The notes under the pieces are model-generated. The model worked only from the letters and a program-made list of their open reading frames with translations. It was not told the origin of the DNA and did no database searches. A stretch of DNA of 64,000 bases from contig JAYESD010000002.1 in assembly GCA_036927565.1 (NCBI GenBank), forward strand, positions 229,979,605-230,043,604, given 5' to 3'. A program made the translations under genes and the position numbers. This DNA comes from Tuctoria greenei (Eukaryota > Streptophyta > Magnoliopsida > Poales > Poaceae). Shown here piece by piece: positions 12,482-19,837 of this stretch. The stretch's first letter is position 1. Each line of letters starts with the position of its first letter.

Positions 12482-12489
12482 TATTTATA
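12482..12489 (+). promoter_or_regulatory. LTR TATA box of S1
   Basis: TATTTATA lies in GGCTATTTATACCCC and is conserved in the S2 LTRs (about 40222 and 62789). Confidence 0.7.
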
Positions 12490-13122
12490 CCCCTTCAACC
12501 TGTCAAATCGACAAGACTTGAAGCCCAGACATACTCTACACATCCTAGAGCATTCAAGCAAGAGAGCAACCACTTTCACATCATTTACTCATCATTTGTA
12601 CACCAAGAGATAGGCTAGAACTAGCTAGAGATAGTGCTTGGGTGCCTCCACTCTAGGTGATTGGAGTCTCTAGCATAGTGAGAGCCACAAGGGAGTGTCC
12701 CTTGGTGTGTGCAACTTCCGGAGCTTGCCAAGAGGATTGTGGAAGCCCGGAGGATCCCAAAAGTGTACAAGGCTTGAGCTCCACCTTGCCAAGGTTGGCG
12801 AACGGAGAAGAATAGTGAAGAAGCCCCTAGTCTCGGTGACTTGGGAGTGGCAAAACCCTTCGGTGGGTGTCACAACGTGGACGTAGGAAGATCCTTGTGA
12901 TCTTACCGAACCACGGGATAAACTCCGTGTCCCTTGAGCGTTTGCATCCTTCTCCTTTTTTTTTTCTCTTATGCAATCTTCATTCCGCAACTCTAGATTA
13001 TATTGATTGCATAGTTTAATTGCATAGGGAATTGGGCTTTAAGTTGTTAAGTGTTTAATTGTCTTAAAATTTGAAAGAAAGCCCAATTCACCCCCCCTCT
13101 TGGGCATTTCGATCCTTACAAT

Positions 13123-13134
13123 TGGTATCAGAGC
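13123..13134 (+). other. primer binding site of S1 (initiator tRNA-Met)
   Basis: TGGTATCAGAGC lies two bases after the LTR end and is complementary to the 3' end of plant initiator tRNA-Met, the standard copia primer. Confidence 0.9.
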
Positions 13135-13180
13135 CTTGTTGCTCATTGGATCATTCTAGCTTCACCGCTAGAGAGCTCAA

Positions 13181-15304
13181 ATGGCCAAGAATGGGGGTTC
13201 GGTTCCTATCTTCGAGGGCAAGAATTTTGCCTATTGGAAAGCACGCATGCGTGCCTACCTAGAGGCCATTGCACCCGAAGTGTGGGAAGCGACCCATGCG
13301 GGATTTGGAGATCTTAATTATGTTGGGGATCAACTAAAATGGGATGCAAAAGCTAGAAATGCCATCTATGAATGCATTAGTCAAGATGTATTTGCAAGAA
13401 TAGCTAGTAAAGAAAAAGCTTGTGAAATTTGGGCATGCTTAATTGAAATTCATGAGGGTTCCTCTCGTGTTAAAGAACTCAAATATCACTTGCTAAAATC
13501 CAAGTATGATGAATTCAAAATGCTTCCTCATGAGAACGTTAACCAAATGTTTTCACGCTTAAATGTTCTTATTGAGGAGATTAATGCTCTTGACATTGCA
13601 TCTCTTGGCAAGGGACTTATCAACCGAAAGATCCTCATGCTCCTTCCCAAGCCCAAGTACAACATCATCAACTCCATGCTCCAAAAGGAATCACTTGACA
13701 ACATTGAAGTTTCGGAGCTCATTGGAGAAATACACGCCCATGAGATGAGCGTACTTGGAATGATGGAGGAGTCATCATCAAAAACTATTGCTCTCAAGGC
13801 TTCAACCAAGAAGACAACTCCCAAGAAAAAGAAAGTGGTTGAGCCTAGCTCAAGCGAAGAAGAGCAAGCAACAAGCGAAGATGACGATGATGAGCTTGCA
13901 TTGATGATGAGAAAATTCTCACGTCTAAACTCCAAAATCGCAAAGAAGGGATACTCCTTTGATCCAAAGAAGAAAGCCTTCCTCCCAAGAAAAGATGAAA
14001 ACAAAACATGCTACAATTGTGGTGATCAAGGCCACATATCATATGATTGTCCAAGACCCGACAAGAGGAAGGACAACCACAAAGGAAAGTATAGAAAGCT
14101 AGAAGAAAGTGATGGAGATGAAGAAGAGGTCAAACCCAAGCGCGCCTTTGGAAAGAAGAAATTTGACAAGGGCAAGAAAACCAAGCTCTTTCCAAAGAAG
14201 AGAAGAGGGCCTCAAAAAGTCTTCATGTGCGAGGCAAATGAGTGGATCACGGATGAAGAGTCAAGCGATGAAGGGAGTGAAGATGAAGAAAACTTGGCGG
14301 GCCTTGCCGTCGTCGACAAAGACAACTCACCTCTTCGTCCACCTCCTATGTGCCTCATGGCTAAAGGTAACTCCAAGGTATGTGACGATTCTAGCGATGA
14401 TGATGAGCTCTCCCCCGATGAACTAGCATCTATGATTAATGAATACCATGTCATCATAAAAAGGGAAAAGAGCAAGGTTAAAGCACTTGAACAAGCTTGT
14501 GCTAAACTTGAGAGTGCGAAGCTCGATTTGCATGACAAGTATGTAACTATACTTAAAGAGCATGACACGCTCAAAACACATGTCAAGCAAATCGAGGAGG
14601 AAAATGCTCAAATCAAGCTTGATCATCATGAGCTTGACTTAGCAAACCAAGCACTCTTGGGAAAGCACAATGACTTGGTTCAAAAACATGAAGTGCTTAA
14701 CCTTGCTTATGAGAAAATTGAACTAACAATGAAGAACATGAAAAAGGAAACCCTTGATGGCAAAGTATCAACTATTTCACATGCCACTAATACTTTGGAT
14801 AAGTCTTTGCCTTTGAAAGCAAGCCTTAGGGAGAAGGAATTGATGGACGAAATTGAAAGTCTCCGCACTAGTGTGGTGAGACTTTCCAAGGGAGAGGACA
14901 AGCACAAGGAAATCCTCTACCAACAAGCCAAAGGCTTCAACAAGAGAGGACTTGGATCCTTCCCGGTGCTCAACAAAGGGAAGGTGCCCTCACCGGAGCT
15001 TAGGACGAGCTTCATCAAAGAAGTTGGATCCTATTGCCAACATTGTGAGGTCACCGGACACCACACGAGGGAGTGTCCTCTTCCCAACCGTCCTTCTCCC
15101 AAATTGCCTCCTAACTACAAATCTACTTTCCATGATTATCACTATCTCTTAAGCAAAGTAGGTGGCAAGGTGAAGGCAAGGTTCATCGGCAAAGATATTA
15201 AGGGCATGAAGGGGAAGCTCCCCAAGCAACTTTGGGTCCCAAAATCACTTGTATCACACATACAAGGACCTAAGTTAGCTTGGGTGCCTAAACTCAAAAA
15301 CTAA
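13181..15304 (+). CDS. gag: Sirevirus Gag of S1 (707 aa)
   Basis: Gag builds the virus-like particle and packages RNA. The start ATG begins MAKNGGSVPIFEGKNFAYWKA, the usual copia Gag start; residues 10-200 are the UBN2/Gag-copia fold. A CCHC knuckle (CYNCGDQGHISYDC) starts at about residue 277, flanked by Lys/Asp/Glu-rich stretches. A long coiled coil spans about 430-590, and a second knuckle (CQHCEVTGHHTREC) starts at about 619. The length (~700 aa, long for copia) and two knuckles fit Sireviruses. The tail ends AWVPKLKN, a motif shared with S2 and S3. The frame ends at TAA 15302-15304 and pol follows in another frame. A candidate intron (15170-15318) would remove this stop. Confidence 0.93.
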   Translation: MAKNGGSVPIFEGKNFAYWKARMRAYLEAIAPEVWEATHAGFGDLNYVGDQLKWDAKARNAIYECISQDVFARIASKEKACEIWACLIEIHEGSSRVKELKYHLLKSKYDEFKMLPHENVNQMFSRLNVLIEEINALDIASLGKGLINRKILMLLPKPKYNIINSMLQKESLDNIEVSELIGEIHAHEMSVLGMMEESSSKTIALKASTKKTTPKKKKVVEPSSSEEEQATSEDDDDELALMMRKFSRLNSKIAKKGYSFDPKKKAFLPRKDENKTCYNCGDQGHISYDCPRPDKRKDNHKGKYRKLEESDGDEEEVKPKRAFGKKKFDKGKKTKLFPKKRRGPQKVFMCEANEWITDEESSDEGSEDEENLAGLAVVDKDNSPLRPPPMCLMAKGNSKVCDDSSDDDELSPDELASMINEYHVIIKREKSKVKALEQACAKLESAKLDLHDKYVTILKEHDTLKTHVKQIEEENAQIKLDHHELDLANQALLGKHNDLVQKHEVLNLAYEKIELTMKNMKKETLDGKVSTISHATNTLDKSLPLKASLREKELMDEIESLRTSVVRLSKGEDKHKEILYQQAKGFNKRGLGSFPVLNKGKVPSPELRTSFIKEVGSYCQHCEVTGHHTRECPLPNRPSPKLPPNYKSTFHDYHYLLSKVGGKVKARFIGKDIKGMKGKLPKQLWVPKSLVSHIQGPKLAWVPKLKN

Positions 15305-15318
15305 CTTCATGTGTGTAG
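15170..15318 (+). other. candidate gag-pol intron of S1 (149 nt)
   Basis: Donor AAG|GTGAAG lies on a gag codon boundary. The acceptor TGTGTGTAG| ends exactly where the pol frame opens. A CTAAC branch-like motif overlaps the gag TAA stop, about 15 nt from the acceptor. The 149-nt length (remainder 2 mod 3) equals the frame offset between gag and pol. Retention would give Gag and removal would give Gag-Pol. Splicing is inferred, not shown. Confidence 0.5.
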
Positions 15319-18300
15319 GTGAACTACAAAGCCGGAGGAAAACATTGGGTACTCGATAGCGGGTGCACTCAACATATGACCGGCAATGATGGTATGTTCA
15401 CTACCATAGAGAACCCCGACAACCATGAACAAGTCACCTTTGGTGACAACTCAAAGGGGAAGGTAATTGGTTTAGTAACTAGTGAATCAAGCAAAGAACT
15501 AATCTTCAAAGGATTTCGGCATGGACATCTTTACTTGGTGGACTTCTCCAACAAGGATGCTAGCTTGACCACTTGTCTTTTCACTAAGACAAGCTTGGGT
15601 TGGCTATGGCATCGACGCATTGCTCACATTGGGATGAGCAAGCTTAAGAAGTCGTTCAAGCTTGGGATGGTGACCGGCGTGAAGGATGTCACGTTTGAGA
15701 AGAACAAGCTTTGTAGTGCTTGTCAAGCCGGGAAGCAAGTTGCTTCACACCACCCAATGAAGACAATGGTGTCAACCTCCAAGCCGCTTGAACTACTCCA
15801 CATGGACCTCTTCGGACCATCCACATATCAAAGTCTTGGTGGTAACTTCTATTGTCTTGTTATCGTTGATGATTATTCTCGATATGCTTGGACTTTATTT
15901 TTAGGTGACAAGGGTGAAACTCCGGAAGTTTTCAAGACCTTTGCCAAACGTGCTCAAAGGGAATTTCAACTTCCCATCATCAAAGTCCGGAGTGACAACG
16001 GCACCGAGTTCAAGAACTACAACATTGGGGAGTGGTGTGATCGTGAAGGAGTGAAGCATGAGTTTTCGGCCACATACACCCCCCAACAAAACGGTGTCGT
16101 TGAAAGGAAGAACAAGACCCTCATCACCCTTGCAAGAGCAATGCTTGATGACTATGGCACGCCGGAGAAGTTTTGGGCCGAAGCAATCAACACGGCGTGC
16201 CATGCCGCAAATAGGGTCTATCTTCATCGACTACTCCAAAAGACCCCATATGAGCTCCTCATTGGGAGAAAGCCCAACATCTCCTACTTTAGAGTCTTTG
16301 GGTGCAAATGCTACATCTACCGCAAGAAAAGGCTCGGTAAGTTTGAAAGAAGATGTGATGTTGGTATTTTTCTTGGTTATGCATCAAACTCAAAAGCATA
16401 TCGAGTATTCAACCAAACCTCCGGTCTAGTTGAAGAAAGTTGTGATGTTGAGTTTGATGAGACTAATGGCTCCCAAGAGGAGAGTTTTGGTCATGATGAA
16501 ATAGATGATGAGCCTCTACGAGAAGCCATGAAAAACATGACCATTGGAGACATCAAGCCGGAAGTTGAAGAGGGCCGTGATCAAGGGGGAGCATCAAGTT
16601 CCAACATTAACACCTCCATGATGCCTCAAGTTGATGAAGAAGAAGAAGAAAAAGATGATCCATTGCCAATGCAAGATTCACAGGCCACACAACACCAACG
16701 ACAAGAAGAAGTCCATGATCAAGTCCAACCACAAGAGGAACAACAAGCTTCACCACCGCCAAGTGACTCACAACCACTTATGAGGCATGGACGCATCTCC
16801 AAGGCACATCCAATGGACCAAATCATTGGAAGTCCTTCAAGGGGCGTAAGTACTCGTTCCCGCCATGTCGCCTCATTTTGTGAGCACTACTCTTTTGTTT
16901 CGTGTGTAGAACCCACTCATATAGATGAAGCACTCCAAGATCCAAATTGGGTGATGGCTATGCAAGAAGAACTCAACAACTTCACCCGCAATGAAGTTTG
17001 GGTGTTGGAGGAGCGACCCAAGGACAAGAACGTCATCGGTACGAAGTGGGTATACCGGAACAAGCAAGACGAGAATGGCGTCGTGGTCCGCAACAAGGCA
17101 AGGCTTGTGGCCAAGGGTTTTTCACAAGTTGAAGGACTAGACTTTGGAGAAACATTCGCCCCGGTCGCTCGGTTAGAAGCTATTCGCATACTTCTTGCTT
17201 TTGCTTCACATCACAATATAATGCTTTATCAAATGGATGTTAAAAGTGCCTTTCTCAATGGCTATATTAACGAACTTGTTTATGTTGAGAAACCTCCCGG
17301 GTTTGAAGATCCGAGGAATCCTAACCATGTGTATAGGTTACACAAGGCGCTCTACGGACTCAAGCAAGCACCTAGGGCGTGGTATGAACGACTAAGGGAT
17401 TTCCTAGTCATGCAAGGATTCAAGATCGGGAGGGTGGACACTACACTCTTCACCAAGCACATCGACGGGGATCTATTCATTTGTCAAATTTATGTCGATG
17501 ATATCATTTTTGGCTCAACTAACAAATCTCTTAGCCATGAGTTTGGCAAAATGATGTCTAGGGAATTCGAGATGTCAATGATTGGAGAGCTCAACTTCTT
17601 CCTTGGATTCCAAATCAAGCAACTTCAAGAGGGGACCTTCATCTATCAAGAGAAGTACACAAAGGACCTCTTGAAGAAATTTGAGATGGGAGATTGTAGC
17701 TCAAGAAGCACTCCAATGGCGACAAATTGCCATCTCGACGCGGACATGGACGGTACACCTATTGATCAATCTCATTATCGTTCCATGATTGGCTCATTGT
17801 TATATCTTACCGCATCTAGGCCCGATATTATGTTTAGTGTGTGCTTGTGTGCTCGCTTTCAAGCGGCACCTAAAGAATCGCACAAGAAGGCGGTCTTTAG
17901 GATACTTCGGTATCTCAAGCATACCTCAAGTGTAGGTTTGTGGTACCCCAAGAACGCTAGTTTCCATCTCTTGGGATACTCGGATTCGGACTTTGCCGGA
18001 TGTCGTGTGGATCGCAAGAGTACCTCCGGTGGGTGCCACTTACTTGGGCGTTCCCTAGTATCTTGGTCGAGCAAAAAGCAAAATTCCGTGGCTTTGTCCA
18101 CCGCGGAAGCGGAGTATATAGCGGCCGGTGCATGTTGTGCCCAAATTCTATATATGAAGCAAACCCTTTTGGACTTTGGAATTAAAATTGGTTGTGTGCC
18201 TCTCCTTTGTGACAATGAAAGTGCGGTTAAGATAGCTAGAAACCCCGTTCAACACTCCCGCACTAAGCACATTGATATCCGCCATCACTTCTTGCGTGAT

Positions 18301-18444
18301 CATGAGGCTAAAGGAGACATCTCTTTGCAAGGTGTTAGATCCGAAGAACAATTGGCGGATATCTTCACAAAACCACTTGATGAGAAAACCTTTTCTAGAC
18401 TTAGAAGTGAATTAAATGTGCTAGATGCATCTAACGTCATGTAA
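15319..18444 (+). CDS. pol: Sirevirus Pol of S1, internal protease deletion (1041 aa)
   Basis: Order: aspartic protease start (WVLDSGCTQHMTG, Asp about residue 13), GAG-pre-integrase and zinc region (GWLWHRRIAHIGM...CSACQAGK), and integrase core with MDLFGP, DNGTEFKN and QNGVVERKN carrying the DDE residues. RT follows (KWVYRNKQDENG, FAPVARLEAIR, MDVKSAFLNG, YVDD at about 725), then RNase H (YSDSDFAGC, STAEAEYIAA) and the end ADIFTKPLDEKTFSRLR. The first in-frame codon is GTG after a TAG, so no independent ATG start is evident; expression as a Gag-Pol fusion is likely. Compared with S2, 45 residues including the NLLSIAQLCD segment are missing near 15474, so the protease is probably inactive. 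Confidence 0.92.
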   Translation: MNYKAGGKHWVLDSGCTQHMTGNDGMFTTIENPDNHEQVTFGDNSKGKVIGLVTSESSKELIFKGFRHGHLYLVDFSNKDASLTTCLFTKTSLGWLWHRRIAHIGMSKLKKSFKLGMVTGVKDVTFEKNKLCSACQAGKQVASHHPMKTMVSTSKPLELLHMDLFGPSTYQSLGGNFYCLVIVDDYSRYAWTLFLGDKGETPEVFKTFAKRAQREFQLPIIKVRSDNGTEFKNYNIGEWCDREGVKHEFSATYTPQQNGVVERKNKTLITLARAMLDDYGTPEKFWAEAINTACHAANRVYLHRLLQKTPYELLIGRKPNISYFRVFGCKCYIYRKKRLGKFERRCDVGIFLGYASNSKAYRVFNQTSGLVEESCDVEFDETNGSQEESFGHDEIDDEPLREAMKNMTIGDIKPEVEEGRDQGGASSSNINTSMMPQVDEEEEEKDDPLPMQDSQATQHQRQEEVHDQVQPQEEQQASPPPSDSQPLMRHGRISKAHPMDQIIGSPSRGVSTRSRHVASFCEHYSFVSCVEPTHIDEALQDPNWVMAMQEELNNFTRNEVWVLEERPKDKNVIGTKWVYRNKQDENGVVVRNKARLVAKGFSQVEGLDFGETFAPVARLEAIRILLAFASHHNIMLYQMDVKSAFLNGYINELVYVEKPPGFEDPRNPNHVYRLHKALYGLKQAPRAWYERLRDFLVMQGFKIGRVDTTLFTKHIDGDLFICQIYVDDIIFGSTNKSLSHEFGKMMSREFEMSMIGELNFFLGFQIKQLQEGTFIYQEKYTKDLLKKFEMGDCSSRSTPMATNCHLDADMDGTPIDQSHYRSMIGSLLYLTASRPDIMFSVCLCARFQAAPKESHKKAVFRILRYLKHTSSVGLWYPKNASFHLLGYSDSDFAGCRVDRKSTSGGCHLLGRSLVSWSSKKQNSVALSTAEAEYIAAGACCAQILYMKQTLLDFGIKIGCVPLLCDNESAVKIARNPVQHSRTKHIDIRHHFLRDHEAKGDISLQGVRSEEQLADIFTKPLDEKTFSRLRSELNVLDASNVM

Positions 18445-19010
18445 GTTGCCATGTTCATGTAAGGTTGCATATCATATAGGTCTTGTCTAACTCCCAAAGG
18501 ATAGGGGTGAGCTAGAAATAGTTTTCCCTGAGGAAGCCTTTGGAAGGTTTAAACTTGACAAGATAGATTCATTTTATGCCTTGCATGATCCCTGCCATAT
18601 AAACTTGCACTCATTTAATATCTTGCATTATAATTTGTTTGGCATTGCATAACGGTAGATTGTCACAAAGGGGAACCCACCTCATGAGAAGGAGACTTGT
18701 TTGAAATGCAATATCTCAACTCATATAAGGTGGAAAGAACAAAATGTTAGGTACGTTAATGCCTAGAGGAACATGCTTCATTGAGATAGTAGTCTTCATA
18801 CTCTACCTCACAAAGTATGGGCCTTACATTTTATTTGGATATTTTTCCTCCATTTTTCTTGGTGTTCCATTTGTGTTAAGGTCTAGCCAAGCTATTGGCA
18901 TATTAGCTTCTTGAGGGGTAAGGAGTTGCCCAAAAAGTCCTAAGACATGTGTTTCTCCTCAATTGTTTGTTCGGTCGAAGGACATATATGGGATGTTTTC
19001 GTTCTGTTGT
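18445..19010 (+). other. S1 pol-ORF3 spacer, first part
   Basis: Non-coding, with no open frame of note. It is collinear with the S2 spacer at 46342-46927, with shared GGATAGGGG and CACAAAGGGGAACCCAC stretches, so it is an element-specific untranslated region rather than host DNA. Confidence 0.8.
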
Positions 19011-19360
19011 CATCGGATTATCCGATGCCCCTGTCAATCCCTCATCGGTCAAATAGGTGTTCAATCCTCAAAGCCCAACTCTGTCAGAACCTCAAATGAT
19101 CCGACGCGTTCATCCTGGAAAACATCGGTCTATCCGATGTTCACTCTTCTGGAGCTGTGATCCATTCGACCGATGTCTACCTCCCTCTAACGTCGGATCA
19201 TCCGGTGTCAATATCACTCGGTTGAACACCCTTACTGTGCTATTCGACCGATGTTCAAAACCCTAATCATCGGTTCATCCGATGGCAACAGCAATTCTTG
19301 AATATCCTTACTGTTGCAATTGACCGATGTTCACTGCATCTATCATCGGTCCATCCGGTG
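19011..19360 (+). promoter_or_regulatory. palindrome array upstream of S1 ORF3
   Basis: Palindromes of the same family as in the LTR occur at 19011, 19123, 19191, 19268 and 19344, with half sites between. The last ends 30 bp before a TATTTAAA box. S2 keeps the same layout (46928-47200, then TATTTA at 47232). Confidence 0.8.
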
Positions 19361-19390
19361 TTTGAAAAACGGCTAGGGTTTGGGCCCCAC

Positions 19391-19398
19391 TATTTAAA
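19391..19398 (+). promoter_or_regulatory. candidate internal promoter TATA for ORF3
   Basis: TATTTAAA is preceded by CTAGGGTTT (a telo-box on the other strand) and followed about 25-40 bp later by a pyrimidine patch (CCTTTCTCTCCCC), a common grass core-promoter layout. Promoter activity is inferred. Confidence 0.5.
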
Positions 19399-19424
19399 CC
19401 CGCGCGCCGGCCCGACCCTTTCTC

Positions 19425-19837
19425 TCCCCGACACCCCGTGCTCCCGCCGCCGCCGACCACCGCCTCTCCACGCGCCGCCGCCTCTCCCTCGCCTGCAGCG
19501 CCGCCGCCGGCCGCCGCCGCCGTCCCCTGCTTGCGCCACCGCCGCCGGCCACCTCCGCGCCGCCGCCGCCCGTGCCCGCGCACCACACCGCCTCCGCAGC
19601 CGTCGCCGCCGCAGCCTTAGGCACCGCCGCCGCCGTGCTCCACCCGCGCCCACGCACCATCGCCACCGCACCTCTCCCTCCGTCGAAGCACCTCCACGTC
19701 TTCTCCGGCCCCCGTCGCTAGTTTTTCCCGAGCTCCAAACGTCGCTAAGGTGAGCTCCGTGCCGTGCGACGTCTATCGTTGATTATCTCGTCATCATTCG
19801 TTTTCAACCTCGCTAACCCTATCTCTCCGTCGTCTAG
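19425..19837 (+). other. ATG-free CCG-rich ORF3 leader with candidate intron 19750-19837
   Basis: About 410 bp contain no ATG in any frame. The CCG-rich leader resembles a grass 5' UTR. Donor AAG|GTGAGC at 19749/19750 and acceptor CGTCTAG| at 19837 define an 88-nt intron whose end abuts the ORF3 start codon. The alanine/arginine/proline-rich translations of this stretch are composition artefacts, not proteins. Confidence 0.55.

Larger units (their letters stand above)
11740..13120 (+). repeat. 5' LTR of S1
   Basis: TGAAAGCATC...CCTTACA, 1381 bp. U3 carries five CACCGGATCATCCGATG-type palindromes (12053-12425) and a TATTTATA box (12482-12489). A T-rich run near 12953-12966 and the C-rich end before CGATCCTTACA are typical of Sirevirus LTRs. 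Small open frames inside are not genes: the 3' LTR carries the same ones. Confidence 0.95.

Noticed and set aside
12314..12613. 99-aa open frame, repeated at 23131-23430
   Set aside because: It lies wholly in the LTR and occurs in both copies; it includes promoter palindromes and the TATA box.
19298..19753. Open frames on both strands (Arg/Pro- or Ala-rich) in the CCG-rich stretch
   Set aside because: Low-complexity translations of a CCG-rich leader; all frames stay open because of composition.
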